DNA from: Paenibacillus sp. Soil787 | GTDB lineage: Bacteria; Bacillota; Bacilli; Paenibacillales; NBRC-103111 | Length of the DNA: 64,000 nt | Reading direction: 5' to 3' | Assembly (NCBI RefSeq): GCF_001429545.1 | Contig: NZ_LMSP01000044.1 | Coordinates: forward strand, 170,136 to 234,135 | Shown: one piece after another, positions 1 to 8,599 of the stretch | Layout: each line of letters starts with the position of its first letter | Position numbering within the stretch: the first letter of the stretch is position 1 | The notes under the pieces: generated by a model | The model's database searches: none | The model's input: only the letters and a program-made list of their open reading frames with translations | What the model was told of the DNA's origin: nothing | Program-made: the position numbers and the translations under genes

Positions 1-4
1 GTAA

Positions 5-223
5 AGCCAGTTGTGGTTAGTTCATAACGGGATCACTGACGATGCTGCTGCTGAACACAAAATGCGGCTTATTAAAAGCGATGGGATTGAAAAGGTTGAA
101 TTAGGACAGCGGAACGCGGAAAAGCTGGGGATCAGAGGGGTTCCTTTCTTTGTAATTAATGAGAAGGTCAACTTATCTGGACTACAATCTCCTAATGGAT
201 TTATGAAAGTGTTTGGATATTGA
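5..223 (+). pseudogene. C-terminal fragment of a DsbA/FrnE-family thiol oxidoreductase
   Basis: The readable frame ends in the motif GVPFFVINEK followed by LSGLQSP, the cis-proline strand and C-terminal helix typical of FrnE-like DsbA proteins, cytoplasmic thioredoxin-fold oxidoreductases. Family members are about 210-240 residues; only about 70 are present. An in-frame TAA lies at 2-4, directly upstream, so the frame cannot simply continue to the left. Either the gene is frameshifted or broken just before the window, or this is a decayed remnant. The CxxC active site would lie upstream and is not visible. Family call is fairly confident; the pseudogene status depends on sequence outside the window. 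Confidence 0.6.
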
Positions 224-324
224 CGGACAATAACGGTAGTAGTGGATTTACCGAGATTTTTTAGTATAATCGTAAATAGAGATGATAAGCTCTAACTATA
301 CTATTTCGGTTAAGGAGTCGTACA

Positions 325-1257
325 ATGTCAAAAACACTAATTTTCGGACATAAAAATCCGGACACTGATTCAATCACATCCGCAATTGCTTATGCTGCAC
401 TGAAAACGAAATTAGGGCAAGAGGTTGAGGCTGTTCGTCTTGGCAGTGTGAATGGTGAAACTCAATATGCTTTGGATACTTTTAAAGTTGCAGCGCCTCG
501 TCAAGTTGAGACTGTAGCGAATGAAGCAGCTAATGTTATCCTGGTAGACCATGTTGAGCGCCAACAGAGTGCTACTGACATCGATCAAGTACGTGTTGTG
601 GAAGTCATTGACCACCATCGTATTGCTAACTTCGAGACTAGCCATCCGCTGTACTACCGCGCAGAGCCAGTTGGTTGCACAGCAACCATCCTTAATAAAT
701 TGTACAAAGAAAACGGAGTTTCCATCGATAAAGATATCGCAGGTTTGATGCTTTCAGCTATCATTTCGGATTCCTTGTTGTTCAAATCACCGACTTGCAC
801 GGAGCAAGATGTTGCCGCTGCTCGTGAACTTGCTGCACTTGCTGGCGTTGACGCTGAGACTTATGGTCTGGAAATGTTGAAAGCCGGAGCAGATCTAAGC
901 GACAAAACAGTTGCACAATTGATTTCTTTGGATGCAAAAGAATTCCAAATGGGCAGCTACAAAGCCGAAATCGCACAAGTGAATGCAGTTGATGTTAACG
1001 ATGTTCTTTCCCAGCAAGCTGAGATTGAATCCGCGCTTAATGCCATCATCACTGAGAAAAAGCTGGACTTGTTCTTGTTTGTTGTGACAGACATTCTTAA
1101 CAATGATTCCGTTGGTCTGGCTCTTGGACGCAAAGCAGATGCGGTGGAGAAAGCTTACAACGTTACGCTTGTAGACAACAAAGCGCTGCTCAAAGGCGTA
1201 GTTTCACGTAAATCTCAAATCGTGCCTGTTCTTACGGATATCTTTAACAACCTGTAA
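325..1257 (+). CDS. ppaC: Manganese-dependent inorganic pyrophosphatase (family II, DHH)
   Basis: Hydrolyses pyrophosphate to phosphate in the cytoplasm, pulling biosynthetic reactions forward. The 310-residue protein has the full set of family II metal ligands: GHKNPDTDS at residues 8-16 (H9, D13, D15), a VDH at 74-76 and the DHH signature at 96-98 (VIDHHR). The C-terminal DHHA2 domain ends with SRKSQIVP, the substrate-binding SRK motif. Length matches the family. An AAGGAG site sits about 8 bases before the ATG. A TATAAT-like -10 lies at 265-270. It is followed by a strong terminator and is probably monocistronic. Confidence 0.96.
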   Translation: MSKTLIFGHKNPDTDSITSAIAYAALKTKLGQEVEAVRLGSVNGETQYALDTFKVAAPRQVETVANEAANVILVDHVERQQSATDIDQVRVVEVIDHHRIANFETSHPLYYRAEPVGCTATILNKLYKENGVSIDKDIAGLMLSAIISDSLLFKSPTCTEQDVAAARELAALAGVDAETYGLEMLKAGADLSDKTVAQLISLDAKEFQMGSYKAEIAQVNAVDVNDVLSQQAEIESALNAIITEKKLDLFLFVVTDILNNDSVGLALGRKADAVEKAYNVTLVDNKALLKGVVSRKSQIVPVLTDIFNNL

Positions 1258-1278
1258 GATTCAGCTTTATTATTGAAG

Positions 1279-1306
1279 ACACCGTTCGGGATGAACGGTG
1301 TTTTTT
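1279..1306 (+). terminator. Rho-independent terminator of ppaC
   Basis: A perfect 9-bp stem (1279-1287 with 1293-1301, loop GGGAT) is followed by a run of T, 22 bases after the ppaC stop codon. Confidence 0.92.
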
Positions 1307-1366
1307 GGTTATTTGCTCATCTTTTGGTATGATAGAAGGGAATTGAAAGGAAGAGGTGAAGATGAG

Positions 1367-2350
1367 ATGGTTGATAACGTTCAGCAAGGCAATTATGAAA
1401 AGGCAACTTTCGCTGGTGGATGTTTCTGGTGCATGGTGACACCATTCGAGGAGCTGCCAGGAATTATATCCGTTGTGTCAGGTTATATTGGCGGTCACAC
1501 AAGCAATCCGACTTATAAAGAAGTTTGTTCGGAGACAACAGGTCATGCTGAAGCTGTTCAGATTACATTTGACCCCGAACTTTATCCTTATGATAAATTA
1601 CTTGATACATTTTGGCGTCAGATTGATCCCACAGATAGCGGAGGTCAGTTCCATGACCGCGGATCGTCATACCGAACTGGTATTTTTGCCCATAGTGACG
1701 AGCAGAAAGAGAAGGCTGAAGCCTCCAAGCAAGCCCTCCAGGATAGCGGCCGATTCGATCGTCCTATCGTAACCGAAATCGTTCGGATTGATGCGGAAGC
1801 CTTTTACCCCGGGGAAGACTATCATCAAGATTATCATCACAAAAATCCGCAGCATTACAAGGCCTACCGCAAAGGTTCAGGACGTGATTCCTATATTGAA
1901 AAGCATTGGAACACAGCCAAGGATAAAGCTGAGCGTAAGCAAAAATTAACACCGATTCAATTTGAAGTAACGCAAAATAATGCGACGGAACGGCCATTTG
2001 AGAATGAGTTCTGGGACTCTCATGAGAAGGGGCTGTATGTGGACATCGTATCGGGCGAACCGTTATTTAGCTCCTATGACAAATTTGATTCGGGCTGTGG
2101 CTGGCCTAGCTTCACGAAACCGGTATTTGAAGGTAGTGTGAAAGAGAAAACGGATACTAGTCATCTCATGGTACGTACAGAGGTGCGAAGCCATGAGGCT
2201 GACTCCCACTTAGGTCATGTGTTTAATGATGGTCCAGGGCCTGATGGTCTTAGATATTGCATAAATTCAGCTGCACTTCGTTTTATTCCTTTAGCCGATC
2301 TGGAGAAGGAAGGCTATGGCGCTTATCTTCGTTTTTTTGAGGAGAAGTAA
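1367..2350 (+). CDS. msrAB: Bifunctional peptide methionine sulfoxide reductase MsrA/MsrB
   Basis: Repairs oxidised methionine: MsrA reduces the S-sulfoxide, MsrB the R-sulfoxide. The MsrA domain (about residues 10-165) opens with GGCFWC (catalytic Cys19). The MsrB domain (about 185-327) has CGWPSF and [11 protein letters not shown] with catalytic Cys298. The CxxC zinc pairs of zinc-type MsrB enzymes are absent, as in many Firmicute fusion proteins. I chose the ATG at 1367 because AAGGAAGAGGTGAAG lies just upstream; an earlier in-frame ATG at 1298 is inside the preceding terminator. Monocistronic with its own terminator. Confidence 0.95.
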   Translation: MVDNVQQGNYEKATFAGGCFWCMVTPFEELPGIISVVSGYIGGHTSNPTYKEVCSETTGHAEAVQITFDPELYPYDKLLDTFWRQIDPTDSGGQFHDRGSSYRTGIFAHSDEQKEKAEASKQALQDSGRFDRPIVTEIVRIDAEAFYPGEDYHQDYHHKNPQHYKAYRKGSGRDSYIEKHWNTAKDKAERKQKLTPIQFEVTQNNATERPFENEFWDSHEKGLYVDIVSGEPLFSSYDKFDSGCGWPSFTKPVFEGSVKEKTDTSHLMVRTEVRSHEADSHLGHVFNDGPGPDGLRYCINSAALRFIPLADLEKEGYGAYLRFFEEK

Positions 2351-2370
2351 GACATGAGATTTACAAAAAA

Positions 2371-2408
2371 GACGCTAATCAGGATGAAGATCCTGGCTAG
2401 CGTCTTTT
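2371..2408 (+). terminator. Terminator of msrAB
   Basis: A 15-bp stem with two imperfect pairs (2371-2385 with 2390-2404) around a short loop, followed by a T run. About 20 bases after the msrAB stop. Confidence 0.85.
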
Positions 2409-2520
2409 TCATTGTATAGGAAATTATGGGGTAATATGAAAGATGTGGGTTTGTGGATAAGTTTTGTAAAATGAACTGGGGGATAGGAAGATGAACAAGT
2501 AATATCTTACAACAAGAAAA

Positions 2521-2590
2521 GGACGGTCAGCGGAGAAGTCGATTTCCGCGCTTAAACAGTACGGACGGTTAGTTGAGAAGTCAATTCCGA
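2521..2590. repeat. Two imperfect 28-bp direct repeats, period 42
   Basis: The gap 2409-2665 has no convincing gene. It holds two similar copies of a 28-bp unit, GGACGGTCAGCGGAGAAGTC... at 2521-2548 and GGACGGTTAGTTGAGAAGTC... at 2563-2590. A GC-rich tail at about 2606-2660 can form hairpins around AGCTTCGGCT and around GCGCTTATTT-like arms. It resembles the intergenic repeat families found elsewhere in the window. Confidence 0.5.
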
Positions 2591-2665
2591 CCTCTCCGAC
2601 ACTGTCGACGAGCTTCGGCTCGCAAAGCTCCCGCTATAAGCGCGTTTTCTGCGCTTATTTGTTCT

Positions 2666-2887
2666 TTACGTGGAAGCACGATTGACTACATAGATAATCA
2701 GGGCAAGCACTCCAAGGGAAATTGCAATCACATAGAAAAACGTAAGACGGGACCAATTTCCTTTGGTTTTGTTATCATATTCGGGATTGCCTTCTTTATT
2801 TGTTCGTGAGTGACCAATGATCACTGTAAATAAGACTGCTGCTATTAAAATGACAGAAAAGATTAAATAATAAGGATTGCTTGACAT
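2666..2887 (-). CDS. Small two-helix membrane protein, unknown function
   Basis: Not recognised as a named family. The 73-residue product has two hydrophobic segments (about residues 6-24 and 50-68) separated by a charged loop with several Asn and Lys, so both ends should lie on the same side of the membrane. I chose ATG 2887, which has a GGTG-type site upstream; an in-frame ATG at 2914 has a weaker context. It is the next minus-strand gene after the cation exporter, with a gap of about 75 bases, so co-transcription is possible. Function open. Confidence 0.6.
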   Translation of the reverse strand: MSSNPYYLIFSVILIAAVLFTVIIGHSRTNKEGNPEYDNKTKGNWSRLTFFYVIAISLGVLALIIYVVNRAST

Positions 2888-2962
2888 CTCAGCACCGCTT
2901 TCTGTTATTTTCATGTTGTTGAGCCCATAGTTATCTTATTTTATCAAATGAAAAATGGACTG

Positions 2963-3853
2963 TTATTCTTTGTACCAAGGGTTCAAATGGATAAGGACTT
3001 CATCGACGTCACCATGCTGTTCCATAATGGATTTCTTGATAGCACGGGAGATATCATGCCCTTGTTGGATCGTGAGCTCACCGGGAATCGCAACTCTGGC
3101 ATCTACTAAAATGTAATGACCGTGCTCCCGTGCACGAATACGATCGATTCGTTTTACCTGTGGAACCGCTTGGATTAATAGCGTATATTGGTGCAGCTTT
3201 TGTTGATCCACTGTTTTCTCCATGAGGACATCAAAGGCTTCTTTGCCCATTTCCACAGCTAATTTCAAAACCAATAATGAAACGATAATTCCCGCTGCTG
3301 CATCTCCGTAAGATAACCAGTGAATGTTATAAGTTTTACCAACAAAGGCCAATCCAATTCCAACAACTGCCGCCAGAGAGGCGTAGACATCGGCTAGGTG
3401 ATCCTTGGCAGTTGCAATTAGCCCCTTACTGTTCGTTCTACTGCCAATCTGCATCGTATATACATAGAGGACGTATTTCCAAACCATAGACACTGCTGCT
3501 GCAATAAAGGCAATTAAGTTTGGTGTTAGAGGCTCATGGAAAAATGCGGCTGTCGAATGATAGGCAATATAAATGGCAGCTAGCGCAAGGATAAAAGCTA
3601 CAAATCCCGACCCTAAAACCTCTGCTTTGCCATGGCCGTAGGGATGGTCTTCATCGGCTGGAAGTTTGGAAATTTGCATGGCACTCAGTGCTGCGATCGT
3701 GGCGATAATATCACCTGCGTTATGAACCCCATCAGCTAATAAAACTTCACTATGAAACAGCAAACCAATTACGATTTTCATGATGGTAAGAATGATATTG
3801 CTGATTAGCGATAGCCATATCGCCCAAACAGATGATTTGTTGTCGTTGTTCAT
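2963..3853 (-). CDS. Cation diffusion facilitator (CDF) family metal exporter
   Basis: Proton-coupled efflux of divalent metal ions across the cytoplasmic membrane. Six hydrophobic segments occupy about residues 10-200, then a cytoplasmic metallochaperone-like C-terminal domain. The A-site motif is visible as LLADGVHNAGD and the second as DHPYGHGKAE. Length (296 aa) is normal for MMT1-like CDF proteins. ATG 3853 is chosen for the AGGAGGTCATCATTG immediately upstream. The metal (Mn, Zn, Fe, Co or Ni) cannot be read from the sequence. The leader has a promoter and an early terminator, which suggests attenuation. Confidence 0.92.
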   Translation of the reverse strand: MNNDNKSSVWAIWLSLISNIILTIMKIVIGLLFHSEVLLADGVHNAGDIIATIAALSAMQISKLPADEDHPYGHGKAEVLGSGFVAFILALAAIYIAYHSTAAFFHEPLTPNLIAFIAAAVSMVWKYVLYVYTMQIGSRTNSKGLIATAKDHLADVYASLAAVVGIGLAFVGKTYNIHWLSYGDAAAGIIVSLLVLKLAVEMGKEAFDVLMEKTVDQQKLHQYTLLIQAVPQVKRIDRIRAREHGHYILVDARVAIPGELTIQQGHDISRAIKKSIMEQHGDVDEVLIHLNPWYKE

Positions 3854-3888
3854 CAATGATGACCTCCTACAGAAGTGTTTCCCCAAGG

Positions 3889-3921
3889 AAAAAAAATCCC
3901 TTGACCAAGGGTCAAGGGATT
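3889..3921 (-). terminator. Intrinsic terminator inside the CDF gene leader (candidate attenuator)
   Basis: A perfect 11-bp stem (3895-3905 with 3911-3921, 5-base loop) is followed, reading on the minus strand, by eight T. It lies between a good promoter (3999-4027) and the start codon (3853). No gene ends just upstream on this strand, so it is best explained as leader attenuation. I could not match the leader to a known metal riboswitch by eye. Confidence 0.7.
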
Positions 3922-3998
3922 AGCTTCATTTTTATATGGGAATCTAGCAAATTATAATAGGGCATGTTCAACACTTCACTTTACACAAATATCTTTGT

Positions 3999-4027
3999 AT
4001 AATACCACACATAGCAGCAATTAACAA
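3999..4027 (-). promoter_or_regulatory. Sigma-A type promoter for the CDF exporter gene
   Basis: On the minus strand, TTGTTA, 17 bases, TATTAT. The predicted start near 3991 gives a leader of about 140 bases that contains the terminator at 3889-3921. Confidence 0.65.
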
Positions 4028-4089
4028 ATTATGATTCCGTCGCCTTCACGTAGGTAAAAACAAGATGGAAGGGGAGCAGAAATAGTTCA

Positions 4090-4731
4090 ATGTTAAAGAT
4101 TTGGTTGAATGAAATTGAACACCAATTGCTCCCGAACTTGGAGCTTTACAGTAAGCAACCTTACGATCCAATTGTTGTACATTATATACCTAAGCCATGG
4201 AAGATTGTTGGTTCTGGTAATTATGCAGCCGTACTTGCGCATCCGGATTACCCTGAGGTTGTTGTTAAAGTATATGCGCCAGGCAGACCGGGCATCCAAG
4301 AGGAAACAGAAGTATATAGACGTCTAGGGAAACATCCCGCATTTTCAGAATGTTTGCATGCAGGAGATAATTATTTGGTACTGCGCCGTTTGACAGGCGT
4401 TACTTTATACAAATGCTTGCATCGAGGGATTCCGATTCCACGCCAAGTCATTACAGACATAGATGAAGCACTTGCTTACGCTGTTAGCAGGGGCTTAAAT
4501 CCGCATGACGTACATGGGAAAAATGTGATGATGAAAGATGGCAGAGGATTAGTAGTCGACGTGTCTGACTTTCTGAAAAGCGAATATTGTCCCATGTGGG
4601 ACGATCTCAAAAATGCTTATGATCATTTCTATTATCCATGGGTCCGTAAAATGCCCATTCCCGGCTTTGCACTGAATGTGGTTCGGAGAAGCTATCGCAC
4701 ATGGAAGAAATACCGTAGAAAGAGCAAGTGA
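4090..4731 (+). CDS. Protein-kinase-like protein (YrzF-type serine/threonine kinase)
   Basis: A 213-residue protein with a compact kinase fold. It has a glycine-rich strand VGSGNYAAVL, an ATP-anchoring Lys in VVVKVY, a catalytic loop GLNPHDVHGKNVMM in which HD and the following N occupy the HxD...N positions, and VDVSDF in place of DFG. It is shorter than Hanks kinases and lacks membrane or PASTA domains, which fits small Bacillus YrzF-like proteins. A GGGGAG site lies about 13 bases before the ATG. The next gene, 31 bases away, is HPr-like, so the two may be co-transcribed. The substrate is unknown. Confidence 0.75.
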   Translation: MLKIWLNEIEHQLLPNLELYSKQPYDPIVVHYIPKPWKIVGSGNYAAVLAHPDYPEVVVKVYAPGRPGIQEETEVYRRLGKHPAFSECLHAGDNYLVLRRLTGVTLYKCLHRGIPIPRQVITDIDEALAYAVSRGLNPHDVHGKNVMMKDGRGLVVDVSDFLKSEYCPMWDDLKNAYDHFYYPWVRKMPIPGFALNVVRRSYRTWKKYRRKSK

Positions 4732-4762
4732 ACAGAATTTTATATAAAAGGAAGGTTTGATT

Positions 4763-5032
4763 ATGAGAGTACATGAATTTGAGATCCATTCCGATTTACA
4801 ACGAGCCGATTTATCGGTCATCTCTGCAAAGTCTTCTCATTTTATTTCGGATATTACGATAGACTTTGAGCTTGATCATAAACATCACATTGTGGATGTG
4901 AAAAGCCTGCTTGGCATGCTTCTAGTCCCAATCAAAGCGGGAACAACACTTCGTTTGCTCACAAAAGGCAAAGATGAGGAAGAGGCCATGCACTTTATGT
5001 TTGATTTGTTTGCGCCATACCGCGGGGATTAA
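4763..5032 (+). CDS. HPr-like protein lacking the phospho-histidine
   Basis: HPr is the phosphocarrier of the sugar PTS. This 89-residue protein keeps the second half of the fold: SDITI, then DVKSLLGML, which aligns with the Ser46 regulatory region (LKSIMGVM) of HPr, and the final helix DEEEAMHFMFDLF. The first helix with the IHARPA active-site motif is missing, so PTS phosphotransfer through His15 is not expected. This recalls Crh, which keeps Ser46 but lacks the His. ATG 4763 has AAAGGAAGG upstream. It follows the kinase-like gene closely. Confidence 0.72.
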   Translation: MRVHEFEIHSDLQRADLSVISAKSSHFISDITIDFELDHKHHIVDVKSLLGMLLVPIKAGTTLRLLTKGKDEEEAMHFMFDLFAPYRGD

Positions 5033-5160
5033 TGACTGGGCACAATATTTGACCCTATTCTCACAAGATTGGATAGAGATTGTCCCTAAGAAAAGGGATA
5101 AAATAAGCGTATTAAGGAAGCTATACGCAATTTAGGGATGATATTGGAGGAATGTGCGAG

Positions 5161-6195
5161 ATGAGTAAGTATCACATCGTGGTCGTTGGTTGCGGCAGCA
5201 TGGCGAATGTATGGGTCGAGTATATGTTAAAACGTGAGGATAGCGACATTGTCGCGCTTGTTGATATTAAGACGGAATTCGCACAAGCCATGGCTGACCG
5301 CCATGGTCTTACCTGCGGCGTCTATACCAGCCTGGAGCAAGCTATTCAGGAAAGCGGCGCTAATCTCGTGCTGGACATCACAATTCCGTCCAGCCATTTC
5401 CAGGTGTGCGGTACTGCACTCCGGCAGGGATGCGACATCTTCGGTGAGAAGCCGATGGCGGCTACAATGGCGGAAGCGCGGGAGCTGGTGCAGCTGGCGG
5501 AGCGAACGGGGAAGTCCTTCTCCGTCATGCAGAACCGCCGCTACGACGCGAATATTCGCGCACTGCGGGAGATCATTAACGCGGGCACGATCGGCCGCGT
5601 TGGTTATGTCGGCGCCGATTTCTTCTTGGGGCCGCATTTTGGGGGCTTTCGCGAAGCGATGGAAAGCCCGCTCATTCTAGACATGGCGATCCATACCTTC
5701 GATCAGGCTCGGTTTATTACGGGGGCAGACCCCGTCTCGGTGTACTGCCAGGAATTCAACCCGCCCGGCTCGTGGTACGCGGGGAATGCCTCTGCGATCT
5801 GCATCTATGAGCTGTCTGACGGCTCTGTGTTCTGTTACCGCGGCTCCTGGTGCGCGGAAGGGGCGCCAACCTCTTGGGAGGCGGCTTGGCGTGTGACCGG
5901 CGAGCAGGGCACCGCTCTGTGGGACGGAAGCGGCGCACCGTATGCCGAGATCGTCGCCGGCGGCGACCAAGCCGGCAAGTTCATCCGCGACTACACGAGA
6001 GTGGACGCGGAAGTGAACTGGCCCGGCCGCAGCGGCCACGCCGGCTGCCTGGACGAGATGTTCGCGGCGCTGGAAGAAGGCCGCCGCGCGGAGACGGACT
6101 GCCGCGATAACATCAAGAGCATGGCGATGGTTCTTGGCGCGCTCGACAGCGCAAAGCTTGGCCAGAAGGTTGATCTTAGAAACTACTGGAACTAG
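5161..6195 (+). CDS. Gfo/Idh/MocA family NAD(P)-dependent oxidoreductase
   Basis: Two-domain dehydrogenase of sugars or inositols. The N-terminal Rossmann domain begins VVVGCGSMANVWVEYML and contains the GEKPMA (EKP) motif; the C-terminal domain carries LDMAIHTFDQARF with the probable catalytic Asp-His pair. Substrate not predictable. ATG 5161 is preferred because GGAGG lies 10 bases upstream; an ATG at 5152 is only one base from it. The second half of the gene is visibly richer in G and C than its neighbours, which suggests acquisition or different codon selection. No adjacent transporter or regulator. Confidence 0.9.
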   Translation: MSKYHIVVVGCGSMANVWVEYMLKREDSDIVALVDIKTEFAQAMADRHGLTCGVYTSLEQAIQESGANLVLDITIPSSHFQVCGTALRQGCDIFGEKPMAATMAEARELVQLAERTGKSFSVMQNRRYDANIRALREIINAGTIGRVGYVGADFFLGPHFGGFREAMESPLILDMAIHTFDQARFITGADPVSVYCQEFNPPGSWYAGNASAICIYELSDGSVFCYRGSWCAEGAPTSWEAAWRVTGEQGTALWDGSGAPYAEIVAGGDQAGKFIRDYTRVDAEVNWPGRSGHAGCLDEMFAALEEGRRAETDCRDNIKSMAMVLGALDSAKLGQKVDLRNYWN

Positions 6196-6663
6196 GATGC
6201 TGTATGTGCAGCTGCCTCAAGGTGGCAGGTGAAGCATGCTGATTTGTTGATGTCTACGTTACTTCTTGCTAGGGTGGTATCCTTCTACCCGCAGCAGTTA
6301 CGCTGGCACTTACAGTATATGCACCAATTCGCTCAATGCTTGGGACAAAGATGTACAGAGCTAGCTACTCCAAGTAATTAATGTTATTATGCGAGTTCAT
6401 ATTGGATTTGTAACAAAGTGGCGAGTGGTCAACCGACAAGATGCAGAATGTGCAGCAAATCTCAGATTATTTTATATATGAAGAAGATTATATGCATTAG
6501 GTACATCCAATTGCCACATTTTAAACAGATATGGGCCAAATGCTTCGAATTAGCTGTACTTTTTGCAACAACGTACGTGAAATCGTCGTTTTAATCAAAA
6601 TTAGCTGTAATTTTTGCATCAAACATAAAACTTAGGTAACCGAATCAGCTGTAGACTCTTGAA

Positions 6664-6861
6664 TGCAGCTCCATAACGCTGATTTTCACCGCTAAAGTGC
6701 CGCTGTGCCCGCAAAGTGGCGCCATAAAGATGAAAATCATTCTTAAAGTAGCCGGAGACGAGAGAATTCCCTCATTTGCAGCTCCATAACGCTGATTCTC
6801 ACCGCTAAAGTACCGCTGTGCCCGTAAAGTGGCGCCATAGAGATGAAAATCAATCTTAAAG
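6664..6861. repeat. Two copies of an 85-bp hairpin repeat (period 113) in a gene-free gap
   Basis: The 850-base gap 6196-7045 has no supported gene. Copies at 6664-6748 and 6777-6861 agree at nearly every base, both beginning TGCAGCTCCATAACGCTGAT. Each has inverted ends (TGATTTTCA with TGAAAATCA in copy 1) and an inner GC-rich segment around AAAGTGCCGC / GCAAAGTGGCG, so each can fold as a long hairpin. The stretch 6540-6640 also carries two loose copies of AGCTGTA..TTTTTGCA, a motif type seen again at 41.8 kb. Confidence 0.75.
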
Positions 6862-6902
6862 AATCGCCCAACTAGGCGAATTCCATTGCCCTATTCTGCC
6901 AA

Positions 6903-6942
6903 ACAAAGAGGTTAAACAGAAAGTCCTGTTTAACCTCTTTGT
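6903..6942 (-). terminator. 17-bp perfect hairpin downstream of yitT
   Basis: Perfect stem 6903-6919 with 6926-6942, six-base loop. It has no T run on either strand, so it may be a weak terminator or RNA-stabilising end for the minus-strand yitT gene, which stops about 100 bases away. Confidence 0.45.
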
Positions 6943-7045
6943 GCGTAGATAAGAGAGTATAAGTTTTATACTTTTGCTTCGCATCTACCTTGACAAACGC
7001 GCTCGTCCCTGAAGGACGACGGAGCCGTTTATCTTTGTATTCCCT

Positions 7046-7942
7046 TTAATGAATATCTTTCTTTTTAAATCTTCCGCCTTTAACATCATGAATATTGCCT
7101 ATGGCGAGGAAAGCTTTGGGATCCAATTCGTCCAAGATGGACTTCAGCTTGGCTTCTTCCAATCGGGTGATGACGCTGAAAATCACTTTCTTGTCATCTC
7201 CTGTAAAGGCGCCTTCGCCCTTGAGGTAGGTTACGCCGCGGCCAAGTCGGGACGTTATGGTGTCCCCAATTTTGTCGGATTCATCGCTGATGATCCAGAC
7301 GGCTTTGGATTGATCCAGGCCTTCGATGGTGATATCAATCATTTTGAAGGCAATGTAATACGCAATGAGCGAGTACATCGCATGATCCCAACCGAAGACA
7401 AAGCCTGCGCTGGCCAGAATAAACAGGTTGAAAAACATCACGATTTCGCCGACGGAGAATGGCGACTTTTTGCTAAATACAATGGCTACAATTTCTGTTC
7501 CATCGAGAGAACCACCTGAGCGAATGACTAATCCTACACCGATACCAAGTATGATTCCACCGAAAACTGCAGCAAGCAAAGGATCAATGGTAATCGCTTG
7601 TACCGGATGCAGCAGGGAGGTTCCTATGGACATAAGGACGACAGAGAATAAGGTGGAGATGGCAAATGTTTTGCCGATTTGTTTGTATCCTAAAAGTAAG
7701 AAGGGTAAATTCAAAATAACGAGAAAGACGCCTAATGGGATTTTTGTCAAATGAGAGAAGATGATTGAAATACCTACAACGCCGCCATCAATAATATTGT
7801 TGGGGACTAAGAAAATTTCCAAACCAATTGAAAATAAGGTTGATCCGACGATCATGAATAAAATTCTACGAATAAATTTAATGCGAGTTATTTTTTGATG
7901 TTGAGAGCGTGCTTGCTCAGCTCCAGCTGTTAGGTTTGACAT
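7046..7942 (-). CDS. YitT family membrane protein
   Basis: 298 residues. Five to six hydrophobic segments (about 28-200) form the YitT_membrane region, including LVPNNIIDGGVVGISI and RSGGSLDGTEIVAI, the family's conserved glycine-rich signatures. A cytoplasmic DUF2179 domain (about 215-290) follows, with VTYLKGEGAFTG. The biochemical role of the family is unknown. The ATG has AAGAGGAACC upstream. Its start overlaps the end of the preceding membrane-protein gene by 13 bases, so the two should form an operon with translational coupling. Confidence 0.92.
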   Translation of the reverse strand: MSNLTAGAEQARSQHQKITRIKFIRRILFMIVGSTLFSIGLEIFLVPNNIIDGGVVGISIIFSHLTKIPLGVFLVILNLPFLLLGYKQIGKTFAISTLFSVVLMSIGTSLLHPVQAITIDPLLAAVFGGIILGIGVGLVIRSGGSLDGTEIVAIVFSKKSPFSVGEIVMFFNLFILASAGFVFGWDHAMYSLIAYYIAFKMIDITIEGLDQSKAVWIISDESDKIGDTITSRLGRGVTYLKGEGAFTGDDKKVIFSVITRLEEAKLKSILDELDPKAFLAIGNIHDVKGGRFKKKDIH

Positions 7943-8352
7943 GAAAGGTTCCTCTTTTCCACATTTTCATACAATTGAGTTCTAATGAATAATGAAGGAA
8001 TGAGGCCCGTGTAACCCGATATGAATTTGAGGAAAGCTAATAAGATACCTTTCAGTCGCTCCCATATTTTGGATAATATAAAAATAATAAAAACAACAAA
8101 TACGGTCATCTCATATTGTTTATCATAATCTTCGTTCCATTGAATCTTGTCTTCGTGAGCTCGTAATGTTTCTCTGGATGGCGGATGTGCTTGAACGGTT
8201 AAGACATGGGTTGTATTAGATAGAACGATGCTATCGGTATCGAAAGAATAGTGGTGCGAAATTGGCGGTGTCAAAGGAAATACGAACAACCCAAGAATGA
8301 TCCAGACCAAAATCGTCCATTGCCATTTATGTTTAAAATGATGCAGGAGCAT
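7930..8352 (-). CDS. Two-helix membrane protein upstream of yitT, unknown function
   Basis: About 140 residues with an N-terminal membrane segment (about 12-30), an extracytoplasmic loop of roughly 55 residues, and a second hydrophobic segment (about 83-110). No family recognised. The start is uncertain: ATG 8352 has GGAGGG only one base upstream, while the in-frame TTG at 8361 overlaps that site. It overlaps yitT by 13 bases, so the two are probably translated together. Confidence 0.6.
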   Translation of the reverse strand: MLLHHFKHKWQWTILVWIILGLFVFPLTPPISHHYSFDTDSIVLSNTTHVLTVQAHPPSRETLRAHEDKIQWNEDYDKQYEMTVFVVFIIFILSKIWERLKGILLAFLKFISGYTGLIPSLFIRTQLYENVEKRNLSCQT

Positions 8353-8542
8353 ACCCTCCAATCATGTTTTGTAACCAAATTTGCTTGAATTGTAGCACTT
8401 CAGTCCCACTGAGTCAAACCTGAAAGCGGTATCATTTCTTATTTTCAAATCATAAACAGCGTGATAAGATTGGAGTGTATTTGTGATTTCAATGTTGTAA
8501 GCGCACTCATGATCTACCTCTTCTCAAAACTCCTTCTAACGC

Positions 8543-8573
8543 TTGACCTTAACCTTAGGTTAAGGTTTATTCT
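8543..8573 (+). promoter_or_regulatory. MerR-type promoter: TTGACC, 19-bp spacer with central dyad, TATTCT
   Basis: A -35 box TTGACC (8543-8548) and -10 box TATTCT (8568-8573) are separated by 19 bases rather than 17. The spacer carries a 21-bp perfect dyad, ACCTTAACC / TTA / GGTTAAGGT (8546-8566). This arrangement is the hallmark of promoters that MerR-family activators untwist. It lies 27 bases before the methyltransferase start. No merR gene is adjacent. Confidence 0.85.
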
Positions 8574-8599
8574 TAGAAAAACTTGAAGGAGGAATGAGC

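Noticed and set aside
5227-6110. Several long frames on both strands within the GC-rich oxidoreductase
   Set aside because: High GC removes stop codons from other frames; only 5161-6195 has family motifs and a ribosome binding site.
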